A stretch of DNA of 64,000 bases from assembly GCF_028714215.1 (NCBI RefSeq), contig NZ_JAQTMS010000001.1, positions 127,010 to 191,009 on the forward strand, in the 5' to 3' direction. This document shows positions 57,721-64,000 of the stretch, piece by piece. The position numbers and the translations under genes are program-made. This stretch comes from Rhodoferax sp. Its GTDB lineage: Bacteria; Pseudomonadota; Gammaproteobacteria; Burkholderiales; Burkholderiaceae_C. Under the pieces are notes generated by a model, which worked only from the letters and a program-made list of their open reading frames with translations, did not search any database and was not told where the DNA came from. Each line of letters opens with the position of its first letter. Positions within the stretch are counted from its first letter, which is position 1.

Positions 57721-58497
57721 ATGATTGGATCAAGAACCCGCCACTCGCTTGCACAGTTTCTCGCACTCCATGAAACAGAATTTGTCGTGGTATTGGTGAG
57801 CAAACATGGCATGCGCATTTCTGTCGGAAATGGAAGAGTGCTTTTTGACCTTAACAATTGCTTGCACTCAGCAAGCGATGAGCACTTGCTGGCTCTTGTT
57901 GAGGAAATCGCCCGAACGAGTGGAGACCTTCGTTCTCGTGTGAATCCAAAGTACCGGCACGACGAGCGATTTTCCGACCTGTGCCGTTGCCTTCAACTTG
58001 ATGGGTATCTTCTGGAAGCCAAAACACTCACGCAGACTGATCCATCCATTAGTGACGCGCCACCGCTCGATGATGATCTTCTTAAAGAGCTAAAGGCTAC
58101 TGGCCTCCCTGCCGCAGAAGAGATTGCCGGGAAGATCAATGCCTCGTCTGAGTCATTTCGGTCATCACCGCCAAACTACAACGCGTGCCTTAATGACGTC
58201 CGGGTCGCTCTCGAAACACTGGCTCGCGCTATCGCCGCTACGCAAGTAAAGGCTGATTCTCCGCCCTATGAAAATACAAAATGGGGCTCTGTGCTCACGT
58301 TCCTGAAATTGGTTGAGTTCATTACCCAGGAGGAGGAAAAGGGTCTCGCTGGTGTCTACGGTTTTGTTAGCCCTGGGTCACATCGGCCAGTCGGTATCTC
58401 CGAAGAGGAAATGGCCCGCCTTGGTCGATCACTTGCGCTTGGCATGTGCTGGTTCCTTGTCAAGTGCTATCTGGTCGCATCGCGAGGCGACGCCTAA
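57721..58497 (+). CDS. Unknown protein, abortive-infection-like C-terminus
   Basis: This is a 258-residue soluble protein with an ATG at 57721. The N-terminal third (FLALHETEFVVVLVSKHGMRI) is unknown. The C-terminal half, NDVRVALETLARAIAAT...GVYGFVSPGSHRP, resembles the helical HEPN-like domain of abortive-infection family proteins. The Arg and His in RVALE and GSHRP are the only catalytic-type residues I can point to. It follows the HEPN-like gene by 59 bp and is probably cotranscribed. Confidence 0.65.
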   Translation: MIGSRTRHSLAQFLALHETEFVVVLVSKHGMRISVGNGRVLFDLNNCLHSASDEHLLALVEEIARTSGDLRSRVNPKYRHDERFSDLCRCLQLDGYLLEAKTLTQTDPSISDAPPLDDDLLKELKATGLPAAEEIAGKINASSESFRSSPPNYNACLNDVRVALETLARAIAATQVKADSPPYENTKWGSVLTFLKLVEFITQEEEKGLAGVYGFVSPGSHRPVGISEEEMARLGRSLALGMCWFLVKCYLVASRGDA

Positions 58498-58615
58498 TCG
58501 GGCAGGCAACGACTTCTAACCGTCGCCCCCACACCACCCACCGTGCGATCCCACAATGGGCTGAGCGCCGATTCTGTTGGCAAGGACTAAGAACGGTCTG
58601 CCCCGGCCTGATGGG

Positions 58616-59062
58616 TCACAGGGTCGGCGGCAGGCGGTCCATCATCATTTGCATCATGGACTCCATCATTTCCATGCGCTTTTGCATCATCTCTTCACGC
58701 TCCTTGGAACTGCGCGGGAAATGTTTTTCGCCTTTCATGGCGCCCATGCCGTCGGAGCCCATCATGTCCATCGTCTGCATGCCTTCCTGCATGGCTTTCA
58801 TGTGCTTGGCCATCAGCGCACTTTTTTCCTCCGGTGTTTTGGCGCTCACCATCTCCTGGTGCGCCTGGTGCATGGCCTTCATCTTGCCGTCCATGGCGGC
58901 CATCTTTTCGGCGCTGGCCGCTTTGATTGCGCTCCTGGCAGAAGCATCTGCCGCCGTGGCCTGGGGGTGATGCTGCGTGTGTTGTGAATCCGTTTGTGCC
59001 CAAGCGCCCAGAGACGCGGCAGCGATTGAAACGGTCAGGAGGGTACGGCGAAGGTAAGACAT
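58616..59062 (-). CDS. Methionine-rich periplasmic protein
   Basis: This is a 148-residue protein with a signal peptide (about 1-22, ending AWA). The mature part is helical and very rich in Met, His and Lys, ending in MMQKRMEMMESMMQMMMDR. Met-rich periplasmic proteins often bind copper(I) or act as periplasmic chaperones; either is inference. The ATG at 59062 begins MSYLRRTLLTVSIAAASLG; a longer frame upstream lacks a signal peptide. Confidence 0.8.
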   Translation of the reverse strand: MSYLRRTLLTVSIAAASLGAWAQTDSQHTQHHPQATAADASARSAIKAASAEKMAAMDGKMKAMHQAHQEMVSAKTPEEKSALMAKHMKAMQEGMQTMDMMGSDGMGAMKGEKHFPRSSKEREEMMQKRMEMMESMMQMMMDRLPPTL

Positions 59063-59229
59063 GGTGTGGTTTCCTGACGTGGAGATAGTGGATGGATTGA
59101 AGACAAAAGGCACGGCGCAGAGATTGATTGGTGCGCCATGCCGTGCCACGATAAGTCTTCAAGCCTCACGATTCCGTTCGGTACCACACCTACCCAGGGT
59201 TGCCGCCCCTGATTTGAATGGACAATTTG

Positions 59230-59841
59230 TCAGTGCCCGGGTCGCTTGAACTTCTTGCGCGCGCGCTCGACTTTGGCCCGGATCACGCAACCCTCGGCAT
59301 GATCGTTGATCAGCCCCATGGCTTGCATGAAGGCATACACGGTGGTCGGTCCGACAAATTTCCAGCCTTGTTTCTTCAGGTCCTTCGACAGCGCCAGCGA
59401 TTCGGCGGAGGTCGATGCGGTCTGCGGTTTGGCAAGTTGCTTGGGGCCTGGTTCGTAGCGCCAGATGAAGGCCGCCAGCGAGCCCTCCTGCTTGACCAGT
59501 TCCTGCGCCCGCCGTGCATTGTTGATCACCGCCTCGATCTTGCCGCGATGCCGGACGATGCCCGCGTCCTGCAGCAGGCGATCGAGGTCAAGCTGGGTAA
59601 AGCGCGCTATCCGGTCGAAATCGAAATCATGGAAGGCAGCGCAGAAGTTCTGCCGCTTGGCCAGGATGGTGCGCCAGCTCAATCCGGACTGAAAACCCTC
59701 CAGACACAATTTCTCGAACAGGCGATGGTCATCGCTGACCGGGAAGCCCCATTCGGTATCGTGATAGTCCAAAAACTCCGGTGCGGCCGCGCACCAGCGG
59801 CAGCGTGATTGGCCGTCGGGACCGGCGATGGTCATGCTCAT
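59230..59841 (-). CDS. tag: DNA-3-methyladenine glycosylase I
   Basis: This is a 203-residue Tag enzyme that removes 3-methyladenine from alkylated DNA. Zinc ligands are in CRWC (Cys 14-17 region), YHDTEWG, and NDHAEGC near the C-terminus. The base-binding Glu and aromatic residues are in LCLEGFQSGLSWRTILAKRQNF, and the helix-hairpin-helix includes QDAGIVRHRGKIEAVINNAR. Length is normal. Confidence 0.95.
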   Translation of the reverse strand: MSMTIAGPDGQSRCRWCAAAPEFLDYHDTEWGFPVSDDHRLFEKLCLEGFQSGLSWRTILAKRQNFCAAFHDFDFDRIARFTQLDLDRLLQDAGIVRHRGKIEAVINNARRAQELVKQEGSLAAFIWRYEPGPKQLAKPQTASTSAESLALSKDLKKQGWKFVGPTTVYAFMQAMGLINDHAEGCVIRAKVERARKKFKRPGH

Positions 59842-59885
59842 GTGTCTGCTGCTCCTGTTTCAAATCCTGTTTCAAAAATGGGGCC

Positions 59886-62813
59886 CTAGCGTACCCGATT
59901 GCGGCCTTCCTGCTTGGCCCGGTACAGTGCCGCGTCGGCTTGCGCCACCAGGGCCGCGGCCGAGGTCTGCTCGGAAGGAATGCAGGACGCCACCCCCAGG
60001 CTGATGGTCACCACCGGCCCCACCGGCGAGGTGGGATGCACAATCGCCAGCGCCTCGCAGGCGGCCCTTAGATCCTCGGCCACGGCCAGCGCCGTGGCGT
60101 GATCCGCGGCCGGAATCAGGACGACGAATTCCTCACCCCCGTAACGCGCCGCCAGATCACCGGCCCGGCCCAGCGACCGAAGGAAGATATCGGCCACCGC
60201 GGCCAGGCAGCGGTCCCCTGCCGGGTGCCCCATGGCATCGTTGTACTGTTTGAAACCGTCGACGTCGGCCATCACAACGGCCAGCGGCATGTGCAAGCGA
60301 CTGGCGCGCCGCCACTCCTTGTCCAGGGTTTCGTCAAAGCAGCGGCGGTTCGCCAGCCCGGTCAGCGCGTCGACGAACGAAAGCCGCGACAGGTGCTCGT
60401 TCGCCAGCCTGAGTTCCTCCGTTCTTTCCCTCACCAGACGCTCCATCTCCAGATTCCTGGCACGCAGATTGCGCGTGCGCAAGCGGAACAGGGTCGCGAT
60501 CCCGGCCAGCAGGGCGAGCAGCGCAACAGCCCTGAACCAGGCGGTCTGGTAGAGGTACGGTTTCACGGTGACGGGCAGCACGTCTTGGCTCTCGCTCCAG
60601 TGCGTCCCGTCGATCGAGGCGGCGACCCGGAAGCGGTAGCTGCCATGGGGCAAGGCCGGGAACGAGGCTTCGCGACTGCGGCCCGCATCGACCCAGTCGC
60701 GCGTGATCCCCTCCATCTGGTAACGGAATCTCACGCGGTCGGCGTTGTTCAGCGTCATGGCGGTATAGCGGATCGACAGGGGAGCCGACCCGGGCGGCAG
60801 AACCACCTCGGCGTCGCTGGCTCCGCTGACGCCGTCCACCAGCACGTTCTCGAACCGGACGCTTGGCGGCGCGCCCGAGCCGGGCAGGTTCAAGGGATCC
60901 ACGATGACCAGGCCTTTGTTGCTGGGCAGCCATAGCCGGCCTTTGGCATCGATGGCGCCGGCCGGCTGATGCCCGCCGGCAAAAGTCGTGCTGCGCAGCG
61001 CATCGCCGGGGCCGAAGCCGGCCGAGTTCACCTTCTTGAGGCGCCCTTCCGCGAAGGCATTGAGGTCGGCCCGAGAGACCCGGTAGAAGCCCCGGTTGCA
61101 AGTCATCCAGAGGTAGCCCAGGCGATCCTCCAGAATGGTTTGGGAGATGCCGTCCCAAAGCCCGTCGGCCGGGCGGATGGCGCTCAATCGACCGTCGCGC
61201 AGGCGGTTCATCCCCATTCCGTTGGTGCCTATCCACAGGTTGGAGGACGCGTCCTCGTACAGCGCCAGGATCCAGTTCGAGACCAGGCCGTCGGCCGTGG
61301 TCAGTGCCGTGAACTTGGCGTCGCGGTAGCGGATCAGCCCCTGCCCGGTGGTTCCGAACCAGAGGCTGCCGGCGCGGTCTTCCAGGATCGTCAGCACCCC
61401 TTCGGGCGGCGCCCCCGGCTCGCGCACCGGTGCGAAGCCTTGCCCGGTGAAGCGGGCCAGGCCGGCCCGCGTGCCGGCCCACAGCGTGCCCTGGCGGTCC
61501 TGGAACAGGGCGCGCACCTCCGGATTGGGCAGCCCCTGGGCGACGCCGTAGCGCGCTATCCTTCCATCTCTCAGTCGTGCTACTCCCGCCGTATAGGTGC
61601 CGATCCACAGCCAGCCGTCACTATCCTCCAGCAGGCTGGAGATTTCGTCGGTCGGCAAGCCCTCCTTCTGCCCGATCACCGTGATCCGATCGCCTTCGAT
61701 CCGGTTCAGCCCGCCGCCCGCGGTGGAGACCCAGGTCACCCCGTTGCGGGCGTGCAGCACGGAACGCGTGTTGTCGCTGGAAAGCCCCTCGGGCGTGCCG
61801 AAGGCGACGAAGGCCCGGTTGCGCAGCCGGTTCAGGCCGCCGGTCCAGGTGCCGGTCCAGACACTGCCTTCCCGATCGACGTGAAGCGCCCAGATCTGAT
61901 CGCCGGCCAGCCCGCCCGCGGTCGAAATCGACGTGAAGCGGCCCGCGCTCATGCGGCTGACGCCGGCGCCCCAGGTGCCGATCCAGAGGGCTCCCTGTTG
62001 ATCGCGCGCCAGTGCCGTCAGCTGGTCGGTGGGCAGACCGTCGGCCACCGTGTAGGTCTTGATGCTGCCGTGATCGACATGGACCAGACCACCCCCGGCA
62101 GTGGCGGCCCAGATGCCGCCGCCCGGATCGGCCAGCACCGAGCGGACCTCCAGGCTGGGAAAGCCGTTGGCCGGCGTCAGGACCTGGAACCGATTCGCCG
62201 CGAACGAAACCAGACCGCCGCCGGTGCTGCCGATCCACAGGGTACCGTCGCGGTCAAAAGCCAGCGTGCGCAGCCGGTTGGTGGGCAGGCCGTCAGCCTG
62301 CTGGTAAACCTTGGTGACGCCGTTTTCCCAGCGCACCAGCCCGTTCTCGGTGGCGGCCCAGACGACCCCATCGCTGGCCTGCGCAAAGGCCCAGACGCGC
62401 CGGCCGGCGCTCACTTGTTCGGAGATGGCAACCTGAAACTTTCCGTTGCGATAGAGGGCCGCGCCCTTGCTGTGGCCGATCCAGAGATTTTGCTGCGCGT
62501 CCTCCATCAGACCAAAGATCGGCTGGGAGGACACATCCGGCACCTGCGGCGATTCATAGGTCGTGAAGCGCACGCCGTCGAAGCGCGCCAGCCCGCCCGC
62601 GGTTCCGACCCAGAGGTAACCGTCGCGCGTCTGCAGCAGGGTCTGAACGGTGTTCAGGGGCAGCCCTTGCTCGGTCTGCCAGCCGTCGATCTTGTACTGG
62701 GTGAGAGCCTTGCCCGGATCACCCGGCCCGGCGCCCCAGGCCGGCCCCGCTCCCAGCGTCAACGCCATCGAGAGGAAGCAACACAGCCAAGCCAGCCACC
62801 GCGGTAGCGTCAT
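59886..62813 (-). CDS. Propeller-Y_Y_Y-GGDEF sensor diguanylate cyclase
   Basis: This is a 975-residue membrane sensor. A signal peptide (about 1-27) precedes a two-component-regulator-type periplasmic propeller made of about 14 repeats (GYLWVGTAGGLARFDG type, residues about 40-620). A Y_Y_Y domain (about 660-745, YRFRVAASIDGTHW) and a single transmembrane helix (about 757-775, AVALLALLAGIATLF) follow. The cytoplasmic GGDEF domain has RYGGEEF and the inhibitory I-site RAGD five residues before it. It should make cyclic-di-GMP in response to an unknown extracytoplasmic ligand. No histidine kinase domain is present, unlike most proteins with this sensor. Confidence 0.93.
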   Translation of the reverse strand: MTLPRWLAWLCCFLSMALTLGAGPAWGAGPGDPGKALTQYKIDGWQTEQGLPLNTVQTLLQTRDGYLWVGTAGGLARFDGVRFTTYESPQVPDVSSQPIFGLMEDAQQNLWIGHSKGAALYRNGKFQVAISEQVSAGRRVWAFAQASDGVVWAATENGLVRWENGVTKVYQQADGLPTNRLRTLAFDRDGTLWIGSTGGGLVSFAANRFQVLTPANGFPSLEVRSVLADPGGGIWAATAGGGLVHVDHGSIKTYTVADGLPTDQLTALARDQQGALWIGTWGAGVSRMSAGRFTSISTAGGLAGDQIWALHVDREGSVWTGTWTGGLNRLRNRAFVAFGTPEGLSSDNTRSVLHARNGVTWVSTAGGGLNRIEGDRITVIGQKEGLPTDEISSLLEDSDGWLWIGTYTAGVARLRDGRIARYGVAQGLPNPEVRALFQDRQGTLWAGTRAGLARFTGQGFAPVREPGAPPEGVLTILEDRAGSLWFGTTGQGLIRYRDAKFTALTTADGLVSNWILALYEDASSNLWIGTNGMGMNRLRDGRLSAIRPADGLWDGISQTILEDRLGYLWMTCNRGFYRVSRADLNAFAEGRLKKVNSAGFGPGDALRSTTFAGGHQPAGAIDAKGRLWLPSNKGLVIVDPLNLPGSGAPPSVRFENVLVDGVSGASDAEVVLPPGSAPLSIRYTAMTLNNADRVRFRYQMEGITRDWVDAGRSREASFPALPHGSYRFRVAASIDGTHWSESQDVLPVTVKPYLYQTAWFRAVALLALLAGIATLFRLRTRNLRARNLEMERLVRERTEELRLANEHLSRLSFVDALTGLANRRCFDETLDKEWRRASRLHMPLAVVMADVDGFKQYNDAMGHPAGDRCLAAVADIFLRSLGRAGDLAARYGGEEFVVLIPAADHATALAVAEDLRAACEALAIVHPTSPVGPVVTISLGVASCIPSEQTSAAALVAQADAALYRAKQEGRNRVR

Positions 62814-62992
62814 GGCGATCCAGCGGCGTCAGCGAAGAAACACTTGTCCGGCATCGGGTTATTGAATCAGGAAGTTGAGTCGCCCAAAACCAGACGGACA
62901 GGCTTTCCAACAGCGGAGGTCCAAGTATCACACACTTGGCCATCGGCAAAATCCCCCCTTTGCGCGCCTGGGCAGCCGCGATGCCCGGTGAG

Positions 62993-63490
62993 TTACTTCA
63001 CCCTGGCAAAAGCCACCACCTGGTTCTTGCCGAAATGTTTGGCGCACTTCGGGCAGGTGGCGTAGAAGAAAAAGAGCTTGTCCAATTCTCTCCCCCGTTC
63101 CGTGACGAATTTTTCTGTCTGCGCGATCCAGGAGCCTATGTCCCGAAAAGGCCCGCTAAACACTTTGGTCAGGAAGGTACCGGACAGATACTCCGTCTGC
63201 ATGTCCGGCACGGCGCGGTCGGTGGCAATGTAGACGTCGGAGCCCCAAGGCGATACTTCGTCAACCAGCCACAAAGGCTCGGCGGCGTAAGCCTGCGCCT
63301 GTTCGATCGCGGCCTGGTCGCGGGTCATCACCGAGCCAAAATTGAGCGGAACGTGCAGAAACTCCCGAATATGGTCTTTCACGAAGGGCTTGTCTTTCCA
63401 GACGAATTCCTGACCCTCCCAACGTGCCTCGTCCAGCTTTGCGCAGCACCCGGTTTCCTGGTTGTCATATCCTGTTTCAGCCAACTTCAT
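62993..63490 (-). CDS. Conserved small protein with C-terminal CxxC, function unknown
   Basis: This is a 165-residue soluble protein starting MKLAETGYDNQETGCCAKLD. A Cys-Cys pair near residue 15 and a C-terminal CPKCAKHFGKN segment (about 146-156) suggest metal binding, possibly zinc or iron. Proteins of this type are common in proteobacteria and often labelled hydrolase without evidence. It lies about 180 bp from the sensor cyclase gene and reads in the same direction. Confidence 0.75.
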   Translation of the reverse strand: MKLAETGYDNQETGCCAKLDEARWEGQEFVWKDKPFVKDHIREFLHVPLNFGSVMTRDQAAIEQAQAYAAEPLWLVDEVSPWGSDVYIATDRAVPDMQTEYLSGTFLTKVFSGPFRDIGSWIAQTEKFVTERGRELDKLFFFYATCPKCAKHFGKNQVVAFARVK

Positions 63491-63564
63491 GGAGCCCTCC
63501 TGATTACGACGAATGGAAAAGTGCTCAACGCTAAGACAATGGATAAAGACCTTCTTGATAACTA

Positions 63565-64000
63565 TCAGCGTATTGGCACCGTGCCCGACGCCGCCCCAGA
63601 GCCGCTGACGGGCCGGCGCTGCCCCGGACTCTGGCGCGAAGGGCCGTGGGCTTGCGACGGAACGTATTGCGGACCATCGGTGATTCTTCCGAAGTACGAC
63701 GTGTGGGCATCCGAGCCGGGCGGCCAGAGCGACAGGAAATGGCGTTGCCAGGCGGCGCCGTCATAGTCAATCGGCAAGGCGTCGATGCGGACCTCCCCCA
63801 GTTGCGACCCATAGAGCGGTGCATGCGGCGAAACATGCCGGCTGATGCGCGTCAGCAACCCGCTGCGCCGACCCCGGAAGTTGGGCAACCCGGCCGCCCC
63901 GTTGTTGACCACCACGCCCTGGCCGTGGGTTAGGCCGAATTGCCTGAGCGCCGGCAGACAGGTATGGCTGCTGGCAAAAATGTCGACCTCGGCAGCGGCG
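63565..64000 (-). CDS. Metallophosphoesterase C-terminus (5' end outside window)
   Basis: The last 144 codons of a calcineurin-like phosphoesterase are present. The window edge begins in AEVDIFASSHTCLPALRQFG, followed by VVVNNGAAGLPNFRGRRSGLLTRIS, which is typical of this class's C-terminal half. The metal ligand motifs of the N-terminus are outside. The C-terminal 25 residues are basic and Pro/Ser-rich. Confidence 0.75.
   Translation of the reverse strand, partial: AAAEVDIFASSHTCLPALRQFGLTHGQGVVVNNGAAGLPNFRGRRSGLLTRISRHVSPHAPLYGSQLGEVRIDALPIDYDGAAWQRHFLSLWPPGSDAHTSYFGRITDGPQYVPSQAHGPSRQSPGQRRPVSGSGAASGTVPIR

Noticed and set aside
55876-58600. Integron gene-cassette array
   Set aside because: The repeats have no attC-type R'/R'' core pairs, the spacing is irregular, and no integron integrase is present.
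60969-62807. 612-residue open frame opposite the GGDEF sensor
   Set aside because: Antisense shadow; no motifs.

Overview
The window is about 64 kb of a high-GC betaproteobacterial chromosome. The gene order points to Burkholderiales, most likely Comamonadaceae (Rhodoferax/Polaromonas/Acidovorax relatives). The evidence is acnB-mdh-gntR-gltA followed by leuC-entericidin-leuD-leuB-asd-fimV-truA-trpF-trpB-trpA-accD, the rpsP-rimM-trmD-rplS operon, and a Bug/TctC-type solute receptor. This taxonomic call is an inference from synteny; no 16S gene is present.

Layout. 1-9.8 kb: partial orn, an M48 membrane protease, rsgA, a CobD/CbiB-like membrane protein, a Nudix CoA pyrophosphatase, the rpsP operon, a GNAT enzyme, a TM2-like protein, a DUF47-Pit phosphate uptake pair and a DUF486 membrane protein. 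9.8-17.2 kb: a TCA block (acnB, a secreted hypothetical, mdh, a GntR regulator, gltA). The succinate dehydrogenase operon normally found between gntR and gltA is absent; only a decayed sdhE with two in-frame TGA codons remains. 17.3-29.2 kb: leucine, aspartate-family and tryptophan biosynthesis, FimV, TruA and AccD, all on the plus strand with short spacers or 4-bp overlaps. 29.2-42.2 kb: YggT, LysS, a YgjP-like peptidase, a cytochrome c4-like diheme protein, MoxR ATPase, GNAT, a VapBC module, a CoxE-like VWA protein, and the TamA-TamB outer-membrane assembly pair.

From 42.2 kb the window becomes accessory. A 4.2-kb segment carrying two unusual lipoproteins separates tamB from tRNA-Arg(CCU). 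It is bounded by a 327-bp direct repeat made of the tamB 3' end plus the first 18 nt of the tRNA. The two copies differ at six positions, five of them inside tamB and all five synonymous, which suggests import from a relative rather than a decaying local duplication. After the tRNA come a DUF4143 ATPase behind three 22-bp-spaced iterons, a TetR-Bug receptor-carboxylesterase operon, and a two-subunit ABC exporter. Next is a mosaic patch: a DUF4386 membrane protein, an antitoxin whose RelE-like toxin is broken, a duplicated leader repeat, and two unknown genes. One unknown gene has a HEPN-like RNLLIH motif and the other an abortive-infection-like C-terminus. The window closes with a Met-rich periplasmic protein, tag, a propeller-Y_Y_Y-GGDEF signalling protein, a small CxxC protein and the C-terminus of a metallophosphoesterase.

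The best candidates for something new are the sdh gap with its sdhE relic, the tamB/tRNA-Arg insertion, and the HEPN/Abi-like pair inside the repeat-flanked mosaic. No CRISPR array, transposase, integrase or rRNA gene was seen.
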